A model generated the notes under the pieces. The model saw only the letters and a list, made by a program, of their open reading frames with translations, ran no database searches and was not told where the DNA came from. From Tubiluchus corallicola (lineage: Eukaryota; Priapulida; Priapulimorpha; Priapulimorphida; Tubiluchidae), in assembly GCA_030141605.1 (NCBI GenBank), contig JAQGDQ010000127.1:372001-436000 (forward strand): DNA of 64,000 nt, in the 5' to 3' direction. Both the position numbers and the translations under genes were made by a program. This document shows, one piece after another, positions 12,001-27,000 of this stretch (the stretch's first letter is position 1; every line of letters begins with the position of its first letter).

Positions 12001-15000
12001 TATGTATACATTCACATTCATACATATATATGTGTGTGTGTGTGTGTTTATACATATATTTATGTATGAGATAAATAGTCGGAGGTTGTATGGCAGATGA
12101 AACTGTCTCAGAGGCAATTTTCTTGGTGGTTATCTGTCCGTTTAATTAGGCTAATCAGTCCCAATGTTATTTAACTTTTTGTTACTAAGAACATACTGTG
12201 ACCATTTACTTATCTGGCACATTTTCATGTTGATATATTTTTCACATCCTGGGGCATTTTGTTTTGTTCTAATTACATGTGATACAGTGACTGTTAGTAA
12301 TCACTGTCTATTATATTTTTACAGTGAGTTGGACATTATTTTAAAACGTCTAGTTACAGTGAAAGTTCATGAGTTATTCCAAAGAAAGTTAAGAGATTAC
12401 ACATTAAACAAAGACCCAAATTTTCGCTGGTGTGCTCATGTAAGTATTTGATGCATTTTTCAGTAACTACATTTTAAAAAATTAATCATTTTAGAAATTA
12501 AAGCACTGGCACATTTTCTTGTGAATTCAATGCAAGTGCAAGTTTTCTGAGAAAGTAAGTCTTAACTGAAACTTAATCTAGTATTGTTTATTTTTTTTTG
12601 CTTAGTGTGCTATGGGATTTGAGACTGACTCTCGGTCGCAGTGCATACAGTGTCCCTCCTGCAGGAGATATATGTGCTTTTATTGCAAACAACCAGTACG
12701 TATAAATATTAACACATTTAGAGAAACGTGGTAACTATTGTCAATGGAAAGGCAGAACTATAGGTAATTTGTAGTCCTTATGAACCTGCCATTAACATGC
12801 ATTTGACTATACAGTTGTCTAGTAATCTAATAATTGTCTATAGGTATATAGGCTAATAAGCCATAGACACTTACATGGACAGTATTTGCAGATAAAAAGA
12901 AGCCATGTAATTCTAGCACTCATAACTACCTTACCATTTTTTATAAACAGCCAATTTTACTACATCCATATCTCTAGAGGCCAAAGGAATCATTGTGAAT
13001 TGTGTTTGTATTTACCTTGCATGTAATGAGCAGACTTGCTAAATAATGGGCACCATTCACCAAGGTCAAGAAGATTACCGTTCACTGTGGAGGTTAATTT
13101 ATTGATCGCACTTAAAACAATGTGTTATGAGTATCAAGTACAGCACAATCATGCAGATGTGCTGTTGAGTCAGCTCATCTACTACAAGCGCTGCTGTAAT
13201 TGTAACTTACAGACTGCAGTCAGAATGAAGTGAGCATTATGATGCAGACAGAAAAACAACCATGCAGTTTGTCACCAGGAAGTTTGTACAATAAGCAAGT
13301 TTTCTTAAATAAAATGTTCTGCTCATCAAAATAAATAATTCTGTGACTTTTCAAAGTTAAATTTTTAACAAAGATACTGTTCTAAATAAATATAGTGATT
13401 TCACATCACATAGGTTAGCCAGAGTGTAAATTTAGTTATTAAGCGACGTGGGTCCATGCTGAAATGCTTAACAGTTATATCTTGCCGGTACAGCTATTTA
13501 AATAAAAGTCAGTCATGTTTTCTGCCCATACAGACATCCAGGGTTTTTGGCAGCCATTTAAATTACAACACCCACGCAAAACACACTAGATGGTCAGCAG
13601 ACATCGCAATGTATAACAGCAGTGGCTTAGAAAAGCAACTCGCATGGTGGTCTTCAGCAGGATTATTGCATAAAATACTGCCTTAATAATAGAAATAATG
13701 GCGTTTAAACATAAGTTATGATAAAATAGTTACTGAACAGTGGCACTCATTAAAAAACTTGTGACAGTTTCAAAAGAAAGTGCCGTTTTTATCGTTACAT
13801 TGTATCAGTCTTATAGGTTTCTATATAGTACATACACTCAGATAATTGACCTCGGCTATAGCAAGATTCGGTTACAGTGAGCAAATTTTGGATTGGTTAT
13901 AAGCGCATTATACTGTAGTTTGATTAGTCATCTCTGTGAGCTATATAATTTTAAGTTAGTCCGAATCTGTTGCCTTTACCAAACTACACAGACACTGAAA
14001 CCTCTATAATAAAACAGCGTATGTACTAGCTGCTTGGTGCATATGCATAATTTTTGCTTATATTAGCTGAGTTTACAACTATTAGTTTTTCCGTGAACTA
14101 GACTGTAATATTCATTTTAAAAAAATTAATAAATAATGCTATTTATGCTGTTCTTATCTTGATGCTTTTAACTGGTGAATTAATGTGTGCAGTTAAAACT
14201 ATCCTTCCTCAGAACAAACTCTCAGGGACAACTTCACCCCAGTGATTTTTTTAAACTCTCACTTTGTTTGCCATAGCAGGTTGTTCATATTAAATTTTAG
14301 TTGAAGGGTGGGTTGGTCCTATACATAAGAAGTTAATTTAGATTAACAGTAGTAGCAGGAAAAATAAGTGTTAAGCTTCTGACTGAGTACGAAATACACA
14401 GAAAAATTTCCGTGTTAAGCACAGGTGGTCCAGAAACTAATAACGTATTAAAAGAAAATAAGAGCTAGTTGATGCAGTTTAAGTGATTTTTTAATATTAG
14501 CTTAGCCAAAAGGTATTAGTACTATCTACAGCTGCGTTTTTATCTGATTACCAGGGAGTACCAGCAGGCAAAGGCCTATACTAACTACTAGCAAATTGAT
14601 TAGAATACAGTCGGAAAACACACATAATTGCATGCAAATAGACAAATTTAATCTAAGTTAATCATTCATTTAAGTACAAACTTAAATTCCAGTAACTACA
14701 TACAAATTGTTTTTGTGCTTTAAGCAACTGGCATTATAGCGCAGTTGATTTATTAAGTAATAAACTTTTGGCACACCAACATTGCATTAGCAGGTGATAA
14801 TAAGCAAAGGTGGGGTATTCCCTGCTATTACGTGTCAAAAATGGTGTTACGTCAAAGTGGGGGTTATTCATACATACTTGTAAATTAATTGTTTAAAGTA
14901 TTGCATAAAATAAAACAACGAAATACTGTACAAATAATGACAAAATAATATCAATTTCGAAATTTGCCAATACATGGGAAGTTTGACGTAGCTGCTTTTC

Positions 15001-18000
15001 TCATTTAGAAAAGTTCAACGGGTAGACCTATGCAAACGTGCAGGTCGTACCTATGTTATAGTACTTAGTAATGGCTTTATTTTCTCAATGCATTGTAGAA
15101 ATATAATTTTTGCAACTCTTTGATCCAGGAAGTCTCTGCTCTTGTTCTGGTCATAGTACTATAAGCATACTACATGTCCACTTGTCTTTTTTTATATGGT
15201 TGATAAATAATTTCTCGTATTTTAATTTTAAGTGGGATGAATTGCATGAGCGTAAAGTCTGCCGTGCCCAACAGAAGCCTCTTAATGATACGTCTGGTTT
15301 GCCAACTTTACTGAAAAGAAATGTTATAGGTAAGTTAAGCCTGGGTATTAGAGATGAGCAGTGAATGTTCAAATCGAATTAAAACTTTCGAATTGTAACT
15401 TCAAACTATGAATTTTAATAATTCCACACTATGTGGTTCGGGTTGTTATGACCCCAAAGCCTTGCTATCGCGAACTTTATTCAAATTCTGAACCCTGTTC
15501 CCAAACATTCAGCCCGTCCAAACTCTGTACCCGAACTTGTCATCCTGACCCGACCCGATCCCAAACTTTAAAAGTTTATAATATTTCAAAGCTTACAATG
15601 GGTTTTTGAGGCATATGAAGAAAAAAGTGCTAGTTATCATATTATCTGTCGCTTAATTTTGTGATAACATATTGTTTATTGAGATTTTCATGCAAGCAGG
15701 TAATCTTCTTAGTAAAGTAGACCCTATGCATAATTTTTCCGTCTAGCAATCACTTTAACTTCATAGCAAATTTGTGGCTGGCAGGCTACCAGGCAGTGCA
15801 TGTGTATATGTGTGTGAAACCTGTTTGCGATGTAGGCACTTTTTCGTCCAGGATTATAAGAAGCTATAATAGTAAAGTTTTGAGCCTAAGTTATTAATAC
15901 AGCATTGAACAAACACATGCAAATAATTTATATACTGTAATCTCAATTTCAAGATTAGTTCTTGAAACTACTAATTAGTGGATAAACCTACAATTATTGA
16001 ATTTATGAATCCATACCAAAGAATATGCTCCACAGAAAGTGGAGAAAGTCCTACTGCGCAGCAGTTCGCGCAGTTAGTGTCGCCCTAGCGGCACAGCAGT
16101 ACCGACTGTTGTTGTCAGGTACACCATAGAGCAAGCTGTTTGCGCACCGGTGTTGATGAGACCACCAAAGCCAGGCCGGTCGACAGTCGCTCATAATTTG
16201 CTCAGCAGTTGCAAAAACAATAAAAATATCTTTTTAAATTTCCCGAGGATGCAGCCAGGTAATTATATCAAAATGCTAATTATAACACAGTTTTGTAACT
16301 TTTGTTACAAGCAAAATATTTGTACACTAAGCAAAGACTGCCTACATCTGTCTTTGGCGATTTATAGTAGCTGTTATATTTTTGAATATGATTTAAAGCA
16401 AGCATAAGGCACTAAGAATAATTAGTAGTTAAAATAAAAACTATTATACTCACATCTCATCAAAATTAATATTCTTATTTACAAAAGAGGTTAAGAAAGT
16501 TGATCATAAAGAAAGTTTGCTAACACCTGACTCTTGTAGTATTCTATTTCAGGAGAAATATTTTTTCTAAAAAACATTCCAATTTAATATGTTTTTATCA
16601 GGAAATATAGCTTGAAGAAATATTAAGCCTGACTTTCGTGTGTTTTACCTTTCATGGAAAAAAATCGATTTTTTCAGAAAAGCAAAATAATTTTTCCAGA
16701 ACAAAACTTAATCTAAGCATCTGCATGTTTTGTTAATTCTAAGTTAAACGATGTTTAAAAAACACATAATCATACATTGGCCTTTGTTATGAGTTGGAGT
16801 TGGTTATAAAATCACGTTGTACAAACGGAGAAGCATTTATGACATTACTCCTCTTTTTTATTGTCAGTGAACAAAGAATAACAAAACAAAACATCAGAGC
16901 TGTCATCCTGAGCAGCCGACATTACTTCCACCTCTATAACAGTCAACTAACTAGGTCAAAATCAACTTACAGAATTCAGGTGAGAAGCCAACCTGGCGCA
17001 TAAATTAGAATCTGCAGGCAGGTCATAACATCTCATATGTCATGTGTAGATGTCACTTACATTTAGCCTAATTTTTTAAGATTCAGTTAGGCTTACGTCA
17101 AAATCAATGTTCATTAAATACAGTCTGTTTACGTGTAAAAAAATGTACTTGTATAAGTGTACTAATAAAACACCTGTGGCTAAATCCACAGACAAAGTAT
17201 TGATAAATAATTTATTTATTGATGGGCTTAAATTGATTTTATAGGCCTAGGTGCTAAGGGCAATCAGTTTATGTTGTTAAATATATAGGCCCAGCTTCAT
17301 AGAATCTCTGTATGTAATAGTGCATACATCATACATGTATATGAGTGTGTGTGCATGGGTGTATCAAGACGTTACGACACCTTAGGCCGTGTTTCCACTG
17401 CGTCCGCACAGACACGTACAGACACAGACTTTTCTGTCCGCAAAAGTTGTTTCCATTAGGACCGCACTCATTCTGTAAAATACATCATAAATAAGCCAAA
17501 AGTTTAGCGCGAAATTCTAAAGATGAGACTTTCTAGAAGAAACAAGATTTTTAATTTGCTATGGTGGTTAAAGAAAAAGGTAAGTAGGCGATACAGGAAG
17601 TGACAACATCGTTTTTGGGTTCCCTATTTCAATATTTGAAAATCATGGACGGCTAGGCGAATATCATCATGTGTTGCAACAAGTTGTAATAATGGATGAA
17701 GAAAAGTGCCTTGGTCATTTGAGATTGCAACCTTCAACCCTCCGAATTTTACTTCATTTGTGTTTTGAACATCTTAAGAAACAGAACACAAATTTTCGGA
17801 ATTGTATTTCACCAGAACAGCATCTTGTTGTTACACTAAGCAGAGCCAACAACTAATAAACTGTATCTTAGCATGAAATTATTATTCACATTTTCAGAAA
17901 TATTATTATACGTGTATTACATATAGTTAATGTCTAATTTTAATTATTATCGAGGCTTTCAATTTACATTAACACTTACAATTCACATTTACATTCCACA

Positions 18001-21000
18001 TTAATGATTTAGTTAGCATACATGTGCGTTATGAAACTTGAAACAAAAGAAATGTTGCAATCTTGTGCTTGTGTTATGCAACAATATAGGTTTCAGCACT
18101 GGATTATGCATTCTTGCCTAAATGTTCAAGCTAACAATGGGCATCATTCCACCACCATATTCCGGTGCATTTTCTTTTACATAACACAAAAGAAGTTGTT
18201 GCACTTCAATACAAAACAACAAGTTCTTAATTGGGTCAAATTGCCACATCATTGGCACTAAACTCTTTAAAAAAAGCTCGTGATTATTTTTCACTTGGTG
18301 GTGAAGACAAACGGAAGCCTTAAAATTATCTACTGCAGCGTTTCTCCTTATTATTATTAACATATTGCAGTTGATTATGATTGTGCCTTGCATAACTCGA
18401 CGTAGTCCAGTCAATTTGTTAATGATAAACAAATTATAACAGATGAAGCCAACGTCAACAATTGGCTTAGAGCGAGAAGTTTTGTGGGTTTAGCAGGTTT
18501 GGGAGCAAAACGACTTGGCAGGTTTGGCATGTTGGCAAAGTGCATCTCTAGGCTGTGGGAAATCGGAACTGAATAGCATGATGTCAAGAGTTTAGCTAGT
18601 ATAGTAGTGTTGAGGTTGGAGGGGTATAGGATGAAAGGCTACGTGGCATAAAACAGCTTGAAGGTTCCACAATTTCGCGCGGCTCTGCATGATGTGCTTG
18701 CCTAATATCTACAGTTTTGCCTACCATGGCAAAATTTTCAGACATTTAAAAATCAGATTGTGCGAATATTTGGCATGTGGTTTTCTTTTAAATGCAAGCA
18801 ATTAAAAGCAGTCTTCCGGATGATCGTCCATCCATTATTAATCGAGCAGGGCATTTGTACAGCTGTGTTGTAGCCAAACATTTGCCTTGAGCACTCAGTC
18901 CAAAAACACTATTCTGTTCATATCCTGAGCATTAAAAATTACAGTTAGTTACAATAAGGTAACATATTTGCTAAAATATTTTGTTAAACATATGAACCAA
19001 GAAACATAGTACATATTTGTATAAAACTGATTATTAAAAAACATGTGAATGAATAGGCTGTGCTTTATTCTTAATATGATTAGGGCTCACATATAAAAGT
19101 TAGGGATCTATTGGAAGGCAACAAATGGTTACTTCCTGATTCTCAGGCTTAAACCTTATGGTATTTTTCACAGCTTTATATTTCTTGGTAAAATGACTAT
19201 CTAGAGAGAAATCATTATACTTGAAATGTACTTGATAAATTTGTACATGATTTAGAAGCAGAAAGTTTTAGTACAATTATTGAACGTTCCAAATTAGAAA
19301 AGCACAATCATTTTTGCACAACAGCTATCAAAGCTTTTTGTTGTATTGTGTTAATTGCTAGCTTTTAGCATGTCAGATCCTTTCTCAGCTATCATAACAA
19401 CAGCAGCCTGAATGTTAGCAGAAACTATTTCTGGCATAACAGATGCATCAATAACTCTCAAGCTTTGGATTCCTCTAACTTTGAGTTCAGGGTCAACAAC
19501 AGCATTTGTATCATTAGTCGCACCCATTCTACATGTACCAGTAGCATGGTATATTGATGCTGTCATTGTACGTACACAACATGCCCAGTATTCATCCTCT
19601 TTCAATTTTTCGCATCCTGGAACTAACTGAGTACGCATTCGTGTGCCAATAGACTTGAATGCTTTTGTTTCTGTTAGCTTCAGTGCCAATTTGATGCCTT
19701 CAACTAGCATTTTTACATCACCTTCCTTTTCAAAATACTTTGGATCAATAACAGGTTCATCAAATGGATCACTTGAATGAAGCCTAATTTCTCCTGTACT
19801 CTTTGGATGAAGTAACATGGTGGTTATTTTAAACATCTGTTTGTTTAATTGATCAGCAAAATTGAAATCATGGATAAATTTATCACTGAACCCAGATTTT
19901 CGTTTTGTTTCAGTGTCACCCAAAAAACCAATTACAGGTCCTCCAATCTCAAACTCAATGTCAGGAATTGCTAAGTTTGGATTCGAATATTTGGTTTTGT
20001 ACATCATAATACCACATGTTTGAATTGTTGCTAGTGGTCCATTTCCAAAAAGTTTATATTGTAACACAGATTTCCAGCTTTCTATTTGATGCTTAACATA
20101 CATTAAAGGTTTATCAATGTAGAATTCTGGAAACCAAGTGCCCATATGATCCTGCATGTTCTTGCCGACAGGAAGATCAGCAACAACCGGAATGCCCATT
20201 TTCTCCAAATGGTCTTTTGGGCCAACACCAGACAACAACAAAAGCTGTGGAGATGCAATTGAACCTGCAGATAAAATTATTTCCTTTCTTGCTTTTACAA
20301 TTTTTTTTTCAGCATAATGTATGAAGACTACTCCTTCTGCCTTTGCACCATTAAAGATAATTTTTTGTGCTCTGGCATATATAGCAACATGTAGGTTAGA
20401 TCTAATTGAAGCAGGCTTTAAATAAGCTTTTGATGTACTCCACCTTGTACCATGCTTTAAATTACCTTGAGGCTTCATGATTTTGAATTGATTCTCGCCA
20501 TTGCTGTCACCAACTTCATATCCAAGTTCTTTACCACCCTCGAGGAAAATATCAGATAATTCAGTAGTTGCTATGTCAGAAATTGGCCATGGACCTTCTT
20601 TGCCGTGGTAACGAGATTTTCGGTAATCAAGATTGAAATTATTTTCAGCTTTCTTAAAGTATTGCAGAATGCTCTCATAGTCCCACCCTGTTGCACCCAT
20701 TGCAGCCCAGCCATTAAAGTCTTCCTTGTTCCCTCTCATGTACACTAGCCCGTTAATACTGCTTGATCCACCGAGCATTTTTCCTCTTGGCCAATAACTT
20801 TGTTTATTTTCGCATGCATAGCAACTGTATTTTTGAGAGACTGTCTTGTATTTCCAGTCAGAAATGCTAACATTTCTCAAATTGCCGCGAGATGCAGGTA
20901 CATCTATGTCATTGATATCTGTGTCCTTTCCACCTGCTTCTATTATTAAAACTTTCACGCTTAAATTTTCACTCAACCGATTGGCTAGAACACAGCCAGA

Positions 21001-24000
21001 TGCTCCAGCACCAATAATAATGTAATCGTAAACTTCGTCTAAATTTTCTGTAGTTATATAATCATCATTCTTGCTTTTGATGTACAAAATGACTATTGCA
21101 AGTAAAACAATCATTAGTTTTGCCAACATGTTTATTGTATACTTTATACCCGTTTTACAAAGGGTTTTTGCCTTTAGCTGTGCGATCTAAAACTGAAAAT
21201 GCTGTTACCAAATAGTTTGACGAGTATTACTTGCTATTACTGTGAACTTGCTAGTACTGCTATAACTTGCTATTATCGTCACAAATAGACTAACGCACTT
21301 TGTTCAAACAGTACAAACTGCAAAGTACGAGATATGTTTACACGTGTGATACTATTTTCTAGCAATAAAACAAAACTTCTGTGAGCGAACATTCCGGATT
21401 AAAATACAAAGCATTGCATTTAAAAATGCGTACTACGCCGTCCTTTCTATTTTTTAAATCTCATTGTAGTCATCAACTTTGTTTAACACAGTTAGCGCAT
21501 CCAGATTACAGCAATTCTTTCAAGTGCGCAGCCATCTTTGATTTATTGGCTGATGTCAGTTCAACTTAGTTTATTTATAATCCCTAGTCTGCGTATCAAG
21601 GAAACAAAAACAACAGTTTTCAAAGGCAAGATTATGTGGTAAAAATTTGTATATTTGAAAGCAGGTCAAATAGGGATTACATATGCAAGATACAAGTGAA
21701 ACGAATATAGATAAATTAAGAAAAGTTAGGATGTATGTCACAAAGCTGTTGCAGCTAATGTAACGAAAGATGAGCAAACTATAAATTAAACATTGACTGG
21801 TGGAAAAGATGAAATTTATGTGTATAAAGTTACACTAAAGCACGTGTCTTTGATCTTGCAAACTGGCACTTTTTGTTGGTGTCAGTTTGCTCGCCAATTT
21901 AGTGAAGAGAATCAATTTTTCTTCTTGATATATCTTCATATGTTGCTAGAGGCCTGCCTAAATATTTATGTTCTCTCCACACATCATCTCCATTCCTTTT
22001 TACGTTGCACTCTTTTGTTATATCTTTGTTTAATAGGAGACACATTTCTTTTCATTTTGTTTGTAGCTTGATCTTGATGTCTTCTATTTCATCTCTGCCT
22101 CTTCCCATGGATACACTTGATTCTGGTTGGTTCTGGTTGATTCTGATTAATCAAGTGTATCCATGGGAAGAGGCAGAGATGAAATAGAAGACATCAAGAT
22201 CAAGCTACAAACAAAATGAAAAGAAATGTGTCTCCTATTAAACAAAGATATAACAAAAGAGTGCAACGTAAAAAGGAATGGAGATGATGTGTGGAGAGAA
22301 CATAAATATTTAGACAGGCCTCTAGCAACATATGAAGATATATCAAGAAGAAAAATCTTAGCACAAGTGGCATATTTCCAAATTAATGGAAAGTTTTGAG
22401 AGTAAGAGAGTCAGTCTGGAATTGGAAACAAAATTAACAATATTTAATGCACTTCTGTAAACTGTGTTTCTTTGCAACTCAATTTTATGGACAATCAAAA
22501 CACATACAAAATCAGAATTAGATCCATTTCAAAGAAGAAACTGAAGTAATATATACGAATAAATGTCCAAAGAAGCTGCCAAATCAGGATCTGTATCATG
22601 AATTCAAAGCAGAGAAATAGAATTTAGAAATACAAATTGAATATGATTGTTTTTCTTGAACTAGATTGATCAGCAGTGAGTGAGTAAGTGGGTCAATGAG
22701 CACAACGACTATTCTACCATATTAATGACAGATTTGAATTTAGTATAAAATTAATATATGTGAGTATGTAATCAACTGTCAAAAGTCATTGATAAACACA
22801 AAAATTGTAAGATATCAGACAATCAAACTTAAACTTAAAACAATCAAAATATTTTAAGGAACTAAATTGAAAAGAACTTGGAGAATAGTTAGAAAGGTAT
22901 CACATTGTAATAGTCTTTTGTGGTCAAAGTGGTCTTTTGTGGTCTGGAGTGAAATAAATTGATTGTTGATTATTGATTGAAGACCAATTTGCTTGTCTCG
23001 TGTTCCAAATCTTTTTGCTTTTATGTTAGACTAACTTTAAACTTCTAATATTTTTTTACAGATTGCCCAAATTGCAAACATAGTTTTGTCATTTCTAAAG
23101 GAGGATGTATGCACTTTAAGTGTAACAGTTGCAACTATAGCTTCTGCATTGGATGCAAAAGGAAGTTTACTGATGGCAAAGTATTAACTTCTAATAAACT
23201 TTTAATTGTTTATAGCGATATAAGAGGTGTCATATTTTTTGCCATATTATTCCAAAAAAATCTGTACCTCACATATACTTCTTAAGTTTCTTATTAAAAG
23301 TATTTTATTTTTGTTTTCCATATTTAGCTACATTTTGTTCCATGAAATTGTCCATAATTATTAAAATTTATAAAAAAATAATTAAAGCTGGATACTTCCT
23401 GTTTCTGATTTGCTATAGGATTACAACGGTCATCATCTCCAAGCAATAAATGTGTTAATTTGCATAAATTATGTATATTATGCAGTGCTGAATTTTTACT
23501 CTCCATGAACTTTTCCAGAAATGTGCGGTCTCTGTGACATGTAAGAATAAAGGTTTACATGCTCATCACCCTCGTAATTGTCTATTCTTTCTAAGAGATT
23601 ATGAAGTTGCAGGACTAGAGTCGCTTCTTGAGGTATGTCTGTAAAGGTCTACATTAAAACAAACTTAAGTTTTTGATAATGTTTTTATTTTAACCTATTC
23701 TTATGGAGAAGGAGCACAGGGTATAGCGAATTCTAACCACAGAATTAGCAAAATTGTATTTTCCAGGCTTCTGTAAGAATTTTTCTTTTTTTAATCCTAA
23801 CTAAATTTGTTTACAAGATACATAGTAGGGACGTAGTAAAATGTGTAATTTTATTATGTAAAATGGTTTCTGTAAGCTACTTAGTATATTACTGATAATA
23901 TTGTACATGTTACATAAAATTATATTTTGGCCAATCTTTTTATAGCAGCACCATGTAAATTACAGAGCAATAATACTGGAGCAGCTGCCTGAAATAGGTG

Positions 24001-27000
24001 TAAATGGTAAGTGAACTGTATCTATGCTGAATCTACAATTTGCTCGGCTTTTCTAAATAATGTGTTTCTTGATAAAATTTGTGTTTTTTTATGTTTCATC
24101 AAATGTGGTGTCCATGATTGAAAGACAACGATAAATGTGGCATAATGGATGAATTGCTGAACTATACACCAAAGTTAATTTACTTTGAGCATCTGAAACT
24201 AAGGTGAATTAACTAGGTTCTTCAAATGTGTGGCTTTACTTACTTTGCATTTTTTTGCAAAATGATCCATTTTTGTGCAAATGGTGCAAAAGTGCACAAA
24301 TATACACTTTCTACCAATGAATAATTTGTTTTCTGTTCCGAGTGATGTAATCATAATATGGCATTGTTTTTCTGAGTTGATACTACATGTATCCAACTCT
24401 CTGCGATACATATATATATGCTGCATATATACAGCTTTGTTATCTTAGCCCATTTACTTATTTGTCATTATGTAGAGTGTTCTTCTCCAGTGAATGATCA
24501 CATTCAAGATTAAAAGATTAAAGTTATATGTTATTATATCATGTTGAATTATGTCATATCACACATATCAAGTGCTTGTATTCGTACGTTGTAAAATACA
24601 TCACAGTTTATGTTGAACAGCCATGTGCTTGTCCCTTGCCACTAACCAAGTATCAACACGGTTTGCGTCACAGTAGTTTTTTTCTTTCAGGATATTGTGA
24701 TGTGTGATTGGTTGTCTTCTTGTTTTTTGTAAGAATAAGAGTTTGTTGTAAAGCAAGATCTTTACAATTACAAGCATTCCTTTCTTAGGCAATATAAGAA
24801 AGGAATTTATGCCCAACGTAGGGCCGGCTCTAGGTGGTTTGACATCGTTGATAAAGGCATTTTTTGTACTACTGTGGTAAAAACTCATCAGCCAACTTGG
24901 GCAGCTTATGGTAGTTGAATTTATTAACCCATTGATCTGGGTTTTCAGGAGCAATAAAAGTTTCTATAATTTCTGATGTGTGCTGTTTATATACATACTC
25001 TTGCAATTGGTTAGATTTTCCTTCAGCCTTTTGCCCTTTTCATTTAAAAATTTTCAATGTGCGTCTGCTTCATTAGTTTCATAACTTTGTTATGGTTGCG
25101 AGTGTTTAGTGAATCTTTTTGCTGTTCCATGTACGCCAGCTTGTTTATCTTTCGTTTTCTATATTACGTTCTTGAAGGCTTCGGTCTCGTATAAGTTTAA
25201 CTGCCACAATTAAATAAATGATTTTGCAAGAAACTTTTTTTGTTAATTGAACAATATGCTGTTGTTAAATTAGCTCTCCTGGTGTATAGGCAAAAGGGGG
25301 ATATTGTTCCAGTAGGATTCTGCTTAAAATAAAATAATTTCATAAAGCCAGGTAAAGCAAAAAGTAGAAAGTGCTTTGTTGCAGGACGGTAGCTCCGTAC
25401 TAGCGTGGGTGAATAGTACATGTTGACATAAAAATAATACAATAAATTTGTCATTTAATTAAAGTTTTGTGCATTAAGCAATTACACACGTACTATTTTA
25501 TTAATACACACAAACTTAAAAATTAAAGAATTACTTCTAGAATTTGCTGCTCTAGGTCACTTGCCTAGTTTCCCTGGTGGCAGAGCCGGCCCTGGCTTGA
25601 CCACATTGTTTAAAGTCTGGCTTCTAGAAGATATAGTGACCTAGGTGTAGTGTAATAAGAAATGAAACTCAAATCTTGGTAACTTTGCTCTACATCTCCC
25701 TCAGCATTCATAATCAAATCCTTTGAATTCAACCTAAGCATTCCTTAGACAACACCATAACATCTTTTTTATTATTTTACATTTTGAAGTTTCATAGGCA
25801 AAGTCACTTAGTGAAAATAATGAGTGAAAACAATGATATTTGCTTTTCAGAGCACAAAGTGTGTCAGGAAGTAATACAGAAGAGTACAGACATGGGCACC
25901 ACAAGTGATATTGTCTGTGGCAAACCCACATTGGACACATGTAACATGGGACTTTGTAGGTAAGAAAACCTTGAATGCACTGCAACCTGATGCTCGTGTA
26001 CAATGTAACTTTCTTATTTGCTAATATAAGTTTGGGGCATATATACTAGCTACATTAAAAAAATTATGCAGCTTATTTTAACTGCTTTGTACATTTTGTG
26101 CTTAGCTAATTATGTTTTGTAAAAGGCAGTTAATTTTTGCAGTGACATACGTCCATAAGGTCTTGCTGTAATTGGTTGTTAATGACATTATCATATTACG
26201 CCGTAATGTGCCGTTGTATGCTTAAAGCATCTGTGGCTGTCTATCAAGAACAGACTATATTAGCTTTAAAACTTTTAAGGAATTCATTGATTCCTAGTAA
26301 TCTACCTAGTAGCAGTAGCTAAAACACAGGAGAGTCCGTTCTCTCTCTGATAGAAACATTAGAGGAACCCAAATGTGCCAATGGCCTAGACAGAGGATAG
26401 ATTTTCTTGTTCTGTGTCTGTAACACTGACAGTGTTTTCTATAAATTTGCTCAACAGAAATTCAATATTTTATTTCTTGCTTTTTGGACCACTACATACA
26501 CTATACACAGCAGTACAACCTTATCATCGCCAGTTTTTTTCCATAGAAAAATTGACATGTTCAACTATATGTAATCATTGTGTATTTGTAATCTGCCCTT
26601 AGTTCCTAAGTTTTCTGTATGACTTTGTGATCACTTTATACATCAATGTATGTATTTTAAATTTATGAAAATTGTTGACTTTTATATTCAAATAAGTTGG
26701 AAAATTTCCTGCATATTCATTCATTGACACATTAGTATAATCAATTGTAGACAATATAATAAAGTATCACAGGCAAAAACATGACATGGGTTTCACAATT
26801 CATTGACGTCTGTTTGTTACTCCAGAACTGTGTTGTACTGAAGTACAGTGAAGAAAATACGGTTGATTGGATATTCTAGCCACATAAAATACTATATTAT
26901 TACCATGTACACTATTAATTAATCATTTCAGAACCCATTACATAGAGGCTTTAGGAAGTTTGATATGGCAGAAAAATATAGACCCAGCTCCTTTACTGAC

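Noticed and set aside
16150-16407. THAP-domain gene start
   Set aside because: Only a NxFLNFP-like piece is present; the C2CH zinc ligands and the AVPTIF-type end cannot be found.
17865-18900. Complete Harbinger element with second ORF
   Set aside because: No right terminal inverted repeat was found and the minus-strand frame at 18118-18432 has no recognisable Myb-like domain.
24601-24954. Minus-strand gene of 117 residues
   Set aside because: It crosses the terminus of a hAT-like element, has no domain and shows no splice context.
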